From assembly GCA_041675285.1 (NCBI GenBank), contig JBAYTZ010000007.1, positions 147,666 through 211,665 on the forward strand: a DNA stretch of 64,000 nt, in the 5' to 3' direction. Shown here piece by piece: positions 24,836 to 32,423 of the stretch. This stretch comes from Candidatus Delongbacteria bacterium. GTDB taxonomy: Bacteria; CAIWAD01. A program made the position numbers and the translations under genes. Each line of letters opens with the position of its first letter. The first letter of the stretch is position 1. The notes under the pieces were generated by a model. That model was not told the origin of the DNA. It saw only the letters and a program-made list of their open reading frames with translations, and made no database searches.

Positions 24836-26659
24836 CTAGCTGACGCCGGCCAGGGCGCGGGCCCGGGCCTCGATCTCTGCCAGCGGCAGTGTGTCACGGC
24901 TTTCCCGCCCGCAGCCGCTGACGATGCTGCGCAACACGCGCGCCGCCACGGCGGAGGCCTGGGCCACGGTGTCGGGAATGTCCTTGGGTCCCTGGCAGGC
25001 GCCCGCCATGTAGACGCCGCCGCGCTCGGTGCCGGTGGGATCGATGTTGTAGTCCAATTCGCGGAACCAGCCGTCCTCGTCCCGGCGGATGCCCAGGCAG
25101 GCGGCCAGCTCCCCGGTGCCGGCGGCGGATTCCATTCCCACGGCCAGCAGGACCATGTCCACGGGGAACTCCAGCATGTGGTCGCTGAGCATGTCCTCGC
25201 CCTTGATGATCATGCGGCCGTCCTGGGTGCCCACCTTGGCCGAGCGCCCGCGCACCACGAAGACGCCTTCGTCCTTGATGCGTTCGAAGAACTGCTCGTA
25301 GCCCTTGCCGAAAGTGCGCATGTCGATGTAGTACTCGTAGACCCGCGCCTCGGGCAGCTTCTCCTTCACCAGGTGGGCGAACTTGAGCGAGTACATGCAG
25401 CAGACGCGCGAGCAGTAGGGGTTGTAGTTGTGGTCGCGGGAGCCCACGCAATGGATGATGGCCACGCTGCCGGGGGACTCGCCCTCCGGGTCGAAGACCC
25501 ACTCTTCCTGCTTGCTGCGCTTGTTGAGCTTGAGCGACTTGAGCACGATCCGTCCGCCCGTGGGGCCGGCGGCGTTGGTCAGGCGCTCGAACTCTAGCGC
25601 CGTGAGGACGTTGGGCAGGATCCCGTAGCCGTAGCGCTCCATCCGCCCCGCGTCGAAGACGTCGTAGCCCGTGGCCACCACGATGTTGCCCACTTCCAGC
25701 TCCGTCAGCTGGTCTTCCTCGTCGAAGTGGATGGCTTCCTTCAGGCACTTCTTCAGGCAGGCGCCGCACTTGGTTCCGCCGCTGAGCAGACGCGTGCAGT
25801 GCTCGGCGTCGATGATGTAGGCGTTGGGCACGGCCTGGGGGAAGGGCAGGTAGACGGCCTTGCGCTTGGAGATGCCGCTGTCGAACTCGCTGTCGACCTG
25901 CACGGGGCAGACCTCCTCGCAGGCGTGGCAGGAGACGCAGGCCTCGATGTCCACGTAGCGGGCCTTGCGCCGAATCTTGACCGTCCAGGCGCCCGGCCGG
26001 CCACCGACGGATTCCAGCTCGGCCAGGGTCCAGAGGGAGATGTTCTCGTGCTGGCCCACGGAGACCATTTTGGGCGTGAGGATGCAGGCCGCGCAATCCA
26101 GCGTGGGGAAGGTTTTGTCGAACATGGCCATGTGCCCGCCGATGGTCCCGCTGCGCTCCACCAGGATCACCTTGTTGCCGGCGTCGGCGATTTCCAGCGC
26201 CACCTGGATGCCGGCGACCCCGCCCCCGATCACCAGCGTGTCCGGATGCACGGTCGTGCTCTGGGGCACCGCGGCCAGGCCGTAGGGAACCCCCAGCACG
26301 GCGCAGGCCGTGACGGCTTTGGCCCGCTCCGTGCCTTCGCCCTGGGTGGCGCCGTGCTCGCGGAAGGAGGCCAGCCGGACTTCGGTCGGGTCGCCCCCCG
26401 CCTGACGCATGGCCGTGCTGAAGGTGGGTTTGAAGAAGCCGGGGGAATCCCCGGCCAGGACCAGCCGGTTCAGCCGCTGCCGGCGGATTTCCTGGGACCA
26501 GAAGTGGGGATCCGGGTTGGGCCGGCTTCCCAGGTCCTGGACCCGGCAGACTCCCGGCAGGCCGGCGACATAGGTTGCCACCGCCGACAGGTTCAGGCAT
26601 TCCGCCGGGGCGGTGCCCTTCCAGCAAAAATAGATGCCGATGCGCAGGGGTTCCGACAT
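24836..26659 (-). CDS. HdrA/QmoA-like FAD/iron-sulfur subunit (internal ferredoxin form)
   Basis: First gene of the operon, 607 residues from an ATG preceded by GGGAGGG. The N-terminal domain has lost the Cys pair of HdrA (IGIYFCWKGTAPAE). FAD binding is in TLVIGGGVAGIQVALEIADA. The loop KTFPTLDCAACILTPKM carries the cluster Cys missing in the other HdrA copy. An internal ferredoxin follows (CVSCHACEEVCP; CGACLKKCLKEA). 'HCVGSRDHNYNPYCSRVCC' and 'GACQGPKDIPDTVAQAS' are standard HdrA motifs. It ends without the C-terminal ferredoxin. The two HdrA-like proteins together contain every module of one full HdrA. It could be named QmoA or HdrA; sequence alone does not decide. Confidence 0.88.
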   Translation of the reverse strand: MSEPLRIGIYFCWKGTAPAECLNLSAVATYVAGLPGVCRVQDLGSRPNPDPHFWSQEIRRQRLNRLVLAGDSPGFFKPTFSTAMRQAGGDPTEVRLASFREHGATQGEGTERAKAVTACAVLGVPYGLAAVPQSTTVHPDTLVIGGGVAGIQVALEIADAGNKVILVERSGTIGGHMAMFDKTFPTLDCAACILTPKMVSVGQHENISLWTLAELESVGGRPGAWTVKIRRKARYVDIEACVSCHACEEVCPVQVDSEFDSGISKRKAVYLPFPQAVPNAYIIDAEHCTRLLSGGTKCGACLKKCLKEAIHFDEEDQLTELEVGNIVVATGYDVFDAGRMERYGYGILPNVLTALEFERLTNAAGPTGGRIVLKSLKLNKRSKQEEWVFDPEGESPGSVAIIHCVGSRDHNYNPYCSRVCCMYSLKFAHLVKEKLPEARVYEYYIDMRTFGKGYEQFFERIKDEGVFVVRGRSAKVGTQDGRMIIKGEDMLSDHMLEFPVDMVLLAVGMESAAGTGELAACLGIRRDEDGWFRELDYNIDPTGTERGGVYMAGACQGPKDIPDTVAQASAVAARVLRSIVSGCGRESRDTLPLAEIEARARALAGVS

Positions 26660-27022
26660 GGGTCCCTCCCGTGTGAAGCGGCAGGAATATAGCCGCGGAA
26701 AGGGAAGTCGCAAGAACAAACATCAAGATTTTAACACGAGTGAGAGCAAAATTTTCGGAATGAGAAGGCAATTGATCGGCTTATCACGAATAATCACGAA
26801 GCTCAGTGATTGTTGATCGCTTGTTCATAAAACTAAAGTTGGCAAAATAATCACAAGCAAAGTTGCGATGGTACAATTTTCGGCTTGACTGATCAGAAAA
26901 TTGTGATTTTCCCGAGATCCATTGTGACAAAATGAACAGATTGTGAGGCAAAAAGTGTTTGGACTGACGAACAAAAAATCAGCAAGTTGCGGAGCGGACG
27001 GGGACGGCAACCAGGAGGGCGC
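26660..27022. promoter_or_regulatory. AT-rich divergent regulatory region with repeated TTGTGATT-like words
   Basis: This is the longest non-coding stretch in the window and, from about 26710 to 26990, strikingly AT-rich. It separates the hydrogenase operon from the heme-barrel gene. Repeated words share the core GTGA(T/C): TATCACGAA at 26782 and AATCACGAA at 26792 (ten bases apart), AATCACA at 26849, AATTGTGATT at 26899, CATTGTGAC at 26920 and GATTGTGAG at 26939. The last three are 21 and 19 bases apart, on one face of the helix. Half-sites resemble CRP/FNR-family boxes but no perfect TGTGA-N6-TCACA or TTGAT-N4-ATCAA palindrome is present. Short open frames here have no ribosome-binding site. 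Confidence 0.6.
26686..26713 (-). promoter_or_regulatory. Candidate promoter of the hydrogenase operon
   Basis: On the minus strand TTGCGA (26713-26708) and TATATT (26691-26686) are separated by 16 bases. Transcription would start near 26679, giving a leader of about 20 bases that contains the GGGAGGG ribosome-binding site. The same -35 hexamer with a TATACT -10 occurs before rpsF. Confidence 0.5.
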
Positions 27023-28120
27023 ATGCGAACGGTTTTTTCGTGGATTTTGGGGCTGGGCCTGCTGGCGGGGGCCGGATCGGCGTGGGCCCTGCCGCGTTTC
27101 GCCGCCCAGTACGGCCAGAGCTGTCACCTCTGCCACGTGAACCCGGCGGGCGGCGGGCTGCGCACGAGCTACGGCAGCCAGTTCTTCACCGGCACGGAGC
27201 TGGCCGCCAAGGGGCTGGCCCAGGAGCAGCTGGAGGAGCTCAGCCCGGCCCTGAGCAAGCGGGTGGAGATCGGGCTGGACTTCCGCGGCATGTTCCTGCA
27301 GGAATCCCAGTCCAGTGACCCGGCCACCGCCCTGGCCAAGCATGAACGGAGCAGCTTCTTTCTGATGCAGGGTGACATCTACCTGGGCCTGAAGCTGCAC
27401 GAGAAGGTCCGCGTGGTCCTGGAGAAGAGCCTGAACGGGACAGGAGAAGGTTACGGCCTGCTGAGCGTCCTGCCCTGGCACGGCAGCGTCAAGGCCGGCC
27501 GCTTCCTGCCCAACTACGGCTGGAACTGGGTGGACCACGAGACGGCCGCGCGCCGCGCGCTGGGCTACGGCGCGGGCCAGCTGGACACGGGCGTCGAGGT
27601 GGAGCTGCATCCGGACCACTACAGCCTCGCGCTGGCCGTGGGCAACGACAACGCGGGGCCGCTGGACGGCGACCCGGGCAAGGCCCTGACCCTCCGCGTG
27701 CTCTGGCAGCACGAGGCGCTGGGCGGCGCGCTCAGCCTGGGCGCCAACGCCCGGGTCAGCGACCACGCGCCGGCGCCTTCCCGCACGCTGGCGGGCCTGC
27801 TGGCCGGGTTCTCCCGGGGTCCGCTCACCTGGACGGCCGAACTCAACCGCTTCGAGAGTGCGGACGTGGCGGGACTGGCCTTCTCCCAGGAGTGGGCCTG
27901 GAAACTGCGCCCGGGCCTGGATCTGCTTTACGTCCACGACTTCTATGATCCCGATCTGGACCTGAAGACGGGCCTCGATTTGCGGCAGCGAGCGGGCCTG
28001 GACTGGATTCCTGTGCCGGGCGTGGCCCTGCAGCCGGCGCTCAGCTGGTTGCGGCACGAGGAGCAGAGCGCCGCGGACGACTGGCTGCAGGCGGACCTGC
28101 AACTCTATCTATTCCTGTAG
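27023..28120 (+). CDS. Outer-membrane beta-barrel protein with an N-terminal heme c motif
   Basis: The 365-residue protein starts at an ATG with AGGAGGG four bases upstream. A signal peptide (MRTVFSWILGLGLLAGAGSAWA) is followed by ALPRFAAQYGQSCHLCHVNP, a single CxxCH heme c site, and a GGG-L-R-T-S-YG turn. The remaining 300 residues alternate polar and hydrophobic residues in amphipathic strands with short turns and end LQLYLFL, a barrel-closing strand. I read it as a porin-like barrel with a heme at the mouth or plug. Such 'RYG-x-SC-x2-CH-xNPxGGG' proteins occur in anaerobic respirers, but I cannot name a family. It heads a three-gene cluster with YceI and a cytochrome c lipoprotein. Confidence 0.75.
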   Translation: MRTVFSWILGLGLLAGAGSAWALPRFAAQYGQSCHLCHVNPAGGGLRTSYGSQFFTGTELAAKGLAQEQLEELSPALSKRVEIGLDFRGMFLQESQSSDPATALAKHERSSFFLMQGDIYLGLKLHEKVRVVLEKSLNGTGEGYGLLSVLPWHGSVKAGRFLPNYGWNWVDHETAARRALGYGAGQLDTGVEVELHPDHYSLALAVGNDNAGPLDGDPGKALTLRVLWQHEALGGALSLGANARVSDHAPAPSRTLAGLLAGFSRGPLTWTAELNRFESADVAGLAFSQEWAWKLRPGLDLLYVHDFYDPDLDLKTGLDLRQRAGLDWIPVPGVALQPALSWLRHEEQSAADDWLQADLQLYLFL

Positions 28121-28130
28121 GGAGAGAACG

Positions 28131-28748
28131 ATGCGACGCATTCTGATTCCGCTGGCCCTGCTGCTGGCCTTGAGCCAGGGCGCGGTGGCCGCGGCCCGCA
28201 CTTTCGTGATCCAGCCGGGCAAGGCCTGGAACCAGGTCACCTTCCACTCGGAAGCCACGGTGGAATCCTTCGACGGCAAGACGCGCCAGGTGAGCGGGCA
28301 GCTGACGGTGGATCCCGAGGCGCTGGGGCAGGGCTCGTCCGCCTGGTTCCAGGTGGAGCTGAAGAGTCTGGACACCGGTATGTCCCTGCGGAACAAACAC
28401 ATGCGGGAAAACCACCTGCACACCGACAAGTACCCGCTCACGCGCTTCGAATTGCGCAGCCTGAGCGTGCCAGTGGCGGCCCTGGCGCCGGGCAAGACTA
28501 CGCGCGTGACGGCCTCAGGAGAGTACTCGCTGCACGGCGTCACGCGCCCGCGCACACTGCCCGTGGACGTGACCTGGTTTCCCGACGGTTCCCAGACGCC
28601 GGCCAAGGCCAGGGGGCCCGTGCTGCACGTGGTCTGTCGCTATGACGTGGGGTTGGCCGAGCACGGGATTCCGCGCCCCGAGTTCCTGTTCATGAAAGTC
28701 GCCGAGCAGATGCAGGTCACGGTGGATCTGTGGGCGGTGGTCGAATGA
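28131..28748 (+). CDS. YceI-family periplasmic lipid/quinone-binding protein
   Basis: The 205-residue protein has a signal peptide (MRRILIPLALLLALSQGAVAAA), then the YceI lipocalin-like barrel. Landmarks are FVIQPGKAWNQVTFHSEATVESFDGKTR in steps, 'VSGQLTVDPEAL', 'MSLRNKHMRENHLHTDKYP' (the conserved R-x-x-HM...LdaekYP) and 'GEYSLHGVTRP' (the TlhGvtrp motif). YceI proteins bind isoprenoids, including polyprenyl chains of quinones, in the periplasm. GGAGAG overlaps the preceding stop codon, and the next gene's ATG overlaps this stop, so the three genes are one operon. Next to cytochromes it may carry or sense a quinone; that is inference. Confidence 0.9.
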   Translation: MRRILIPLALLLALSQGAVAAARTFVIQPGKAWNQVTFHSEATVESFDGKTRQVSGQLTVDPEALGQGSSAWFQVELKSLDTGMSLRNKHMRENHLHTDKYPLTRFELRSLSVPVAALAPGKTTRVTASGEYSLHGVTRPRTLPVDVTWFPDGSQTPAKARGPVLHVVCRYDVGLAEHGIPRPEFLFMKVAEQMQVTVDLWAVVE

Positions 28749-29134
28749 GCCCGCGTGGGGGCCTGCTGCTTTCCCTGCTTTGCCTGGGTGGACTGGCCGG
28801 CTGCGCGGATCTGGGCGACGAGCCCGGCACGACGCCGGTGGACGGCGATGTGAGTTTCTCCCGGGACGTGCAGCCCATCCTGCAGGGCAACTGCACGCTC
28901 TGCCACGGCGCGGACGGCAGTTCGGGCGGGCTGGACCTGGGCAGTCTGGCGGGCCTGCGGGCCGGCGGGGTGAGTGGCGCCGTGGTGGTCGCCGGCGCGG
29001 CGGATTCCAGTCTGCTGGTGGCGCGGCTGGAGGAGAGCAATCCGGCGCTGCGCATGCCGGCGGGGGGGCAATTGCCGGCGCTTCAGATTGACGTGATTCG
29101 GGACTGGATCGATCAGGGCGCCGTGGACAATTGA
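28745..29134 (+). CDS. Small cytochrome c lipoprotein
   Basis: A 129-residue protein with a lipoprotein signal ending in the lipobox LAGC, so it is membrane-anchored. The mature part begins with a 20-residue acidic spacer, then FSRDVQPILQGNCTLCHGADG with the single heme c site CTLCH. LRMPAGGQLP supplies the axial Met, and the last helix is 'IDVIRDWIDQGAVDN'. This is the short 'planctomycete-type' cytochrome c domain (the PILxxxCxxCH ... MP ... IxxWIxxGA pattern). It is translationally coupled to the YceI gene (ATGA) and would accept electrons in the periplasm. Its partner is not shown by the sequence. Confidence 0.87.
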   Translation: MSPRGGLLLSLLCLGGLAGCADLGDEPGTTPVDGDVSFSRDVQPILQGNCTLCHGADGSSGGLDLGSLAGLRAGGVSGAVVVAGAADSSLLVARLEESNPALRMPAGGQLPALQIDVIRDWIDQGAVDN

Positions 29135-29394
29135 GGACCTCGGCCGCTGAGAGAGGGCTGGGCAGGAAACGTCGCGGGAGTTCCGAAAATTGAACTGACG
29201 CGCCCTCCCACTTACCCCCCGCCCGCCCCTAGAAGGGAGGTTCCGGGGGCCGCGCGGCCAAACGGGAATCCGTCGGGACGGGTTCCCGAAGTTTCACCAC
29301 CCGCAAGTGGAAAGGTGCCGCACCCCGTCGCGGGGCAGGACAACTTGCCGGCCCGTGACGCTCTTCGAAAGCGGTTGTCGAACTACCGGGACGC
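29135..29394. other. Hairpin-rich gap between convergent genes
   Basis: 260 bases with no gene. Hairpins seen include a 10-bp stem at 29263-29288 (CGGGAATCCG / CGGGTTCCCG, six-base loop) and CCCCG/CGGGG at 29323-29335. Smaller stems are GGCCGCGCGGCC-like. No clear T-run follows any stem on either strand. Both flanking genes end here, so terminators are the simplest explanation; a small structured RNA is not excluded. Confidence 0.4.
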
Positions 29395-29946
29395 CTACAC
29401 CTGCAGGCGTTTGGCCACCGGATCGTAGCTCATGAAGTCCGCGTGGTGCACGATGTAGGCCTCCACGCTGCGGGTCACCAGATTCCCCTCCGCCGCATGG
29501 GTGGCCACGATGTGCGAGACCGCGTCCGGCACGCCGGCCTCCATGCACAGGGCCACGCCCGTGAAAGGATGCCGCAGGTACTTGCCCCGGGCGCTCTGGC
29601 GGCTGCCCCCCGCCGGATCCGGCTCATACTCGAGCAGCTTGCCCACGTCCGCCAGGATGGCCCCCGCCACCACCACGTCCAGGTCGATGGGCAGTTGGTC
29701 GCCCATGAAGGCCTGCATGGCGCGCGCGGACTCCCGGGCGATGTGCACGACGCAGCGCTTGTGCGCCATGAAGGTCACGGACGTGGCGTGCAACAGGGTG
29801 AAGGGGATGCGCTGCAGGTCCGCACCGCTGAGCGGGCTGCGCTCCAGCGCCAGCTCCCAGGCCCGGGCGGTGGCGGCCCGCAGGGCGTCGTTTTCAATCC
29901 AGTCCAATTCGGGCCAGAGGGCCAGGATGTCGGGTTGCTGGCTCAT
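29395..29946 (-). CDS. HD-domain-like protein with an altered HD dyad
   Basis: The 183-residue protein is all-helical with the spacing of an HD phosphohydrolase. A first His lies in CVVHIARES. Where the dyad AALLHDIGK is expected it reads AGAILADVGKLLEYE, so the metal-binding His is Ala. It continues HPFTGVALCMEAGVPDAVSHIVATHAAEG with later His positions kept, and ends with 'IVHHADFMSYDP'. HD proteins hydrolyse phosphoester bonds with one or two metals; loss of one dyad ligand should weaken or change metal binding. The substrate is unknown. The ATG is chosen because the 25 residues before it look like translated leader. It is divergent from the subtilisin gene. Confidence 0.75.
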   Translation of the reverse strand: MSQQPDILALWPELDWIENDALRAATARAWELALERSPLSGADLQRIPFTLLHATSVTFMAHKRCVVHIARESARAMQAFMGDQLPIDLDVVVAGAILADVGKLLEYEPDPAGGSRQSARGKYLRHPFTGVALCMEAGVPDAVSHIVATHAAEGNLVTRSVEAYIVHHADFMSYDPVAKRLQV

Positions 29947-30032
29947 GCCGTCTCCGCTGCTTGTTGTGGCTTCAAATGCCAAGTTACCAACGGAGCAGGG
30001 CTCCCGCCCTTTCCCACACACAGGAGAATCCC

Positions 30033-31670
30033 GTGCGTCCGATCCTGCGCGCAGTCAGCCTGATCGTGCTGCTGGCGATTCCGCTGGCCGGCGCCCGAAG
30101 CGCGCCCGGCCGGGCCGCGGACGCCGGGTCTGCTCTGACGTGGCCGGGCCTGCAGGAGCCCGCGCGGCCCGCCGCTCCCGCCAGCCGCCAGGCGGTCTGG
30201 GTCTTCCTCAACGGACACGGCGGGCAGCGGGGCGTCGAACGGGTCACGCCCGATCCCCATGCCCGCTGGCGGCGCGAGGTGCGGGGCCGGCGGGATCGCC
30301 TGGAGGATCCCGATCGCCGCGTCTCCGCCTCCTACCTGAAGAGCATCCGCGAGACGGGCGTCCGCGTGCGCACCCAGAGTCGCTGGTTCAACGCGGTCTC
30401 CGTCTCCGCCACTCCCGCCCAGCTGCAGAAGCTGCGCGCCCTGCCCTTCGTGCGGGAGCTGCGCCCGGTGGCCACCGGCCGGCGCCGGCCCGATCCGCGC
30501 ATGGTGGGACGCCCGGACGCCGCCGCGCGCCTGCAGTACGGCACCTCCTTCAACCAGCTGGAAATGCTGGGCGTGCCCGCCGCCCATGACGCCGGCCTGA
30601 GCGGCGTGGGCATTCGCGTGCTCATGCTGGACACGGGCTTCTACACGGATCACCAGGCCTTCGGCACGGGGCGCGTGCTGGAGGAGTGGGACTTCATCAA
30701 CCAGGACGGCGAGACGCAGAACCAGCCCGGCGACCCCGAGGCCCAGCACCGGCACGGCACGGCAACGGCCACGGCCCTGGGCGGCCACTGGCCGGGCGAG
30801 CTCTACGGTCCGGCCTACGCCTGCCAGTTCCTGCTGGCCAAGACCGAGGACACGGCCAGCGAGACGCCCGTCGAGGAAGACTACTACGTCGCGGCGCTGG
30901 AGTGGGGCGAAGCCCGCGGCGCCGACGTGGCCTCGGCCTCGCTGGGCTACACGGACTGGTACCAGTGGGAGGATCTGGACGGCCGGACGGCCATCACCAC
31001 CCAGGCGGTGGATCTGGCCGTGGGGCTGGGCCTCTGCGTGGTGGTCTCGGCCGGCAACAACCGGGACGACGAGTGGGGCCACATCGGCACGCCGGCGGAC
31101 GCCTTCGGCGTGATCAGCACGGGAGCTGTGGACGCCGCCGGACAGCTGGCCTGGTTCAGCAGCCCGGGTCCCACCTACGACGGCCGGCTGAAGCCCGAAG
31201 TCAGCGCCCAGGGCGTGGGCGTGGCGGCGGCAGGCTGGGACAGCCCCACCAACCTGCGCTACTTCGCCGGCACCAGCCTGTCCTGTCCGCTGGTGGCGGG
31301 CTGCGCGGCCCTGCTGCTGGAGGCCCATCCCTTCTGGACGCCGGCCCAGGTGCGCGCCGCCCTCATGAGCACGGCGGACCGGGCCAACCTGCCCGACAAC
31401 GATTTCGGCTGGGGCGTCGTCAATCTGCCGGCGGCCCTGGAGCGCTTCCCGGAACCCGGTCCGGTGAGCATCGCCCTGAGTGGCGGACAGGTCCGGCTGA
31501 GCTGGCCCCGGCGCGGCTACGACCACTTCCGGATCTACCAGGCCGACCAGCCTTGGGGCCCCTTCACGCTGCTGGGTGAAAGCGCGGACACGCTCTGGAC
31601 AGGTTCGGCCCAGCTGCCCTCGGGGAGCGGCTTCTACCGCATCCAGGGCCTCGTCGACCCGGGTCGATGA
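30033..31670 (+). CDS. Secreted subtilisin-like serine protease (S8)
   Basis: The 545-residue protein starts at GTG with AGGAGA five bases upstream; a signal peptide covers about residues 1-24. A propeptide-like region (about 50-150) contains 'RWFNAVSVSATPAQLQKLRAL', typical of an I9-type inhibitor. The catalytic triad is D200 (VLMLDTGF), H241 (HRHGTATATALGG) and S415 (AGTSLSCPLVAG), with oxyanion N342 in SAGNN. The last 60 residues after the catalytic domain form a fibronectin-III-like segment ('ALSGGQVRLSWPRRGYDHFRIY'). The enzyme should cleave extracellular or periplasmic proteins. No NPFNP sorting tail is present. The following kinase gene overlaps its stop (ATGA). Confidence 0.92.
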   Translation: MRPILRAVSLIVLLAIPLAGARSAPGRAADAGSALTWPGLQEPARPAAPASRQAVWVFLNGHGGQRGVERVTPDPHARWRREVRGRRDRLEDPDRRVSASYLKSIRETGVRVRTQSRWFNAVSVSATPAQLQKLRALPFVRELRPVATGRRRPDPRMVGRPDAAARLQYGTSFNQLEMLGVPAAHDAGLSGVGIRVLMLDTGFYTDHQAFGTGRVLEEWDFINQDGETQNQPGDPEAQHRHGTATATALGGHWPGELYGPAYACQFLLAKTEDTASETPVEEDYYVAALEWGEARGADVASASLGYTDWYQWEDLDGRTAITTQAVDLAVGLGLCVVVSAGNNRDDEWGHIGTPADAFGVISTGAVDAAGQLAWFSSPGPTYDGRLKPEVSAQGVGVAAAGWDSPTNLRYFAGTSLSCPLVAGCAALLLEAHPFWTPAQVRAALMSTADRANLPDNDFGWGVVNLPAALERFPEPGPVSIALSGGQVRLSWPRRGYDHFRIYQADQPWGPFTLLGESADTLWTGSAQLPSGSGFYRIQGLVDPGR

Positions 31671-32398
31671 GCTGGCGGATCCGGACCGCCCCCTGGGCGC
31701 GCCCCTTCATCGGCGACGCGCCGGCTCTGGGCCGCCTGCTGCTCGCGGCCACGCGCCACCCGGACCAGCGCCTGCGGGACGACGCGCGCAGCCGCGTGCT
31801 CCTGCTGCGCGAGGCCCCGGCGGGCACCCCCCCCGAATTGATCCACGCCGCCCCGGCCCCCTGGGTGCTCAAGCGTCCGCTCTGGCGGGACGGCCGCGCC
31901 TGGAACCGGCTAGTCTCGCTGTTCCAGCCCGGCGAGATGTGCCGCGCCTTTCGCGCCGGTCTGTTGCTGCTGGAATCCGGCGTGGCCACGCCGCGCCCCC
32001 TGTTGCTGCTGGAGCGGCGCCGCTGGGGCCTGCTGGTCGAGTCCTGGCTGGTCTACGAATACGTGGAAGGCGGGCCGGTCACCGAACGCCAATGGCCGCG
32101 GGTGGTGGAGATCCTGAGCCACCTGCACGCCGCCGGTTTGTGTCACCGCGACCCGCACCTGGCCAACTGGCTGGTGGCGACCGACGGCCAGGTGGTGGCG
32201 CTGGATCCCGGTCCCCGACGATTGCGGCCGCTGCTGGCCGACGACGCCTACGACTTCGTGCTGTTGCGCAACTGCCGGCCGGAGATCCTGCCGCTGCTGC
32301 CCCTGCAGGGGAGCTGGAAGTGGCGCGTGGCCGAGGCGCGCAATGCGGCCGTGCAGGGCTGGCGCCGCTGGAAGCGCCGGCTGCGCGGCAGACGCTGA
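31667..32398 (+). CDS. LPS core / Kdo-type sugar kinase family protein
   Basis: A 243-residue protein of the WaaP/KdkA-like eukaryotic-type kinase fold. The N-lobe includes WVLKRPLWRDGRAW, whose Lys is the probable ATP contact. The C-lobe has 'ILSHLHAAGLCHRDPHLANWLV', the catalytic HRDxxxxN loop, and VVALDPGPRRLRP, the DxG equivalent (DPG). The C-terminus is very basic, fitting contact with the membrane or LPS. Relatives phosphorylate heptose or Kdo in the lipopolysaccharide core. Its start overlaps the protease stop (ATGA), but a functional link with the protease is not evident. Confidence 0.75.
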   Translation: MSWRIRTAPWARPFIGDAPALGRLLLAATRHPDQRLRDDARSRVLLLREAPAGTPPELIHAAPAPWVLKRPLWRDGRAWNRLVSLFQPGEMCRAFRAGLLLLESGVATPRPLLLLERRRWGLLVESWLVYEYVEGGPVTERQWPRVVEILSHLHAAGLCHRDPHLANWLVATDGQVVALDPGPRRLRPLLADDAYDFVLLRNCRPEILPLLPLQGSWKWRVAEARNAAVQGWRRWKRRLRGRR

Positions 32399-32423
32399 AC
32401 CCCGACCCAAACCGGAGATCCTC

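Noticed and set aside
26634..26816. A 60-codon plus-strand frame in the AT-rich divergent region
   Set aside because: It overlaps the hydrogenase operon's start region, has no ribosome-binding site and resembles no protein; the region is better read as regulatory.
26900..26946. A CRISPR array in the ATTGTGA repeats
   Set aside because: The repeat is only 7 bases, the spacers are 12-14 bases, and no cas gene is present.
29221..29360. A cobalamin riboswitch
   Set aside because: The piece AAACGGGAATCCG is suggestive, but the conserved GCCACTG box and the rest of the core are missing, and the downstream plus-strand gene is a distant protease.
31667..32398. A Ser/Thr protein kinase
   Set aside because: The HRDPHLAN loop fits sugar and LPS-type kinases better; the protein is short, has no full protein-kinase subdomain set, and has a very basic C-terminus.
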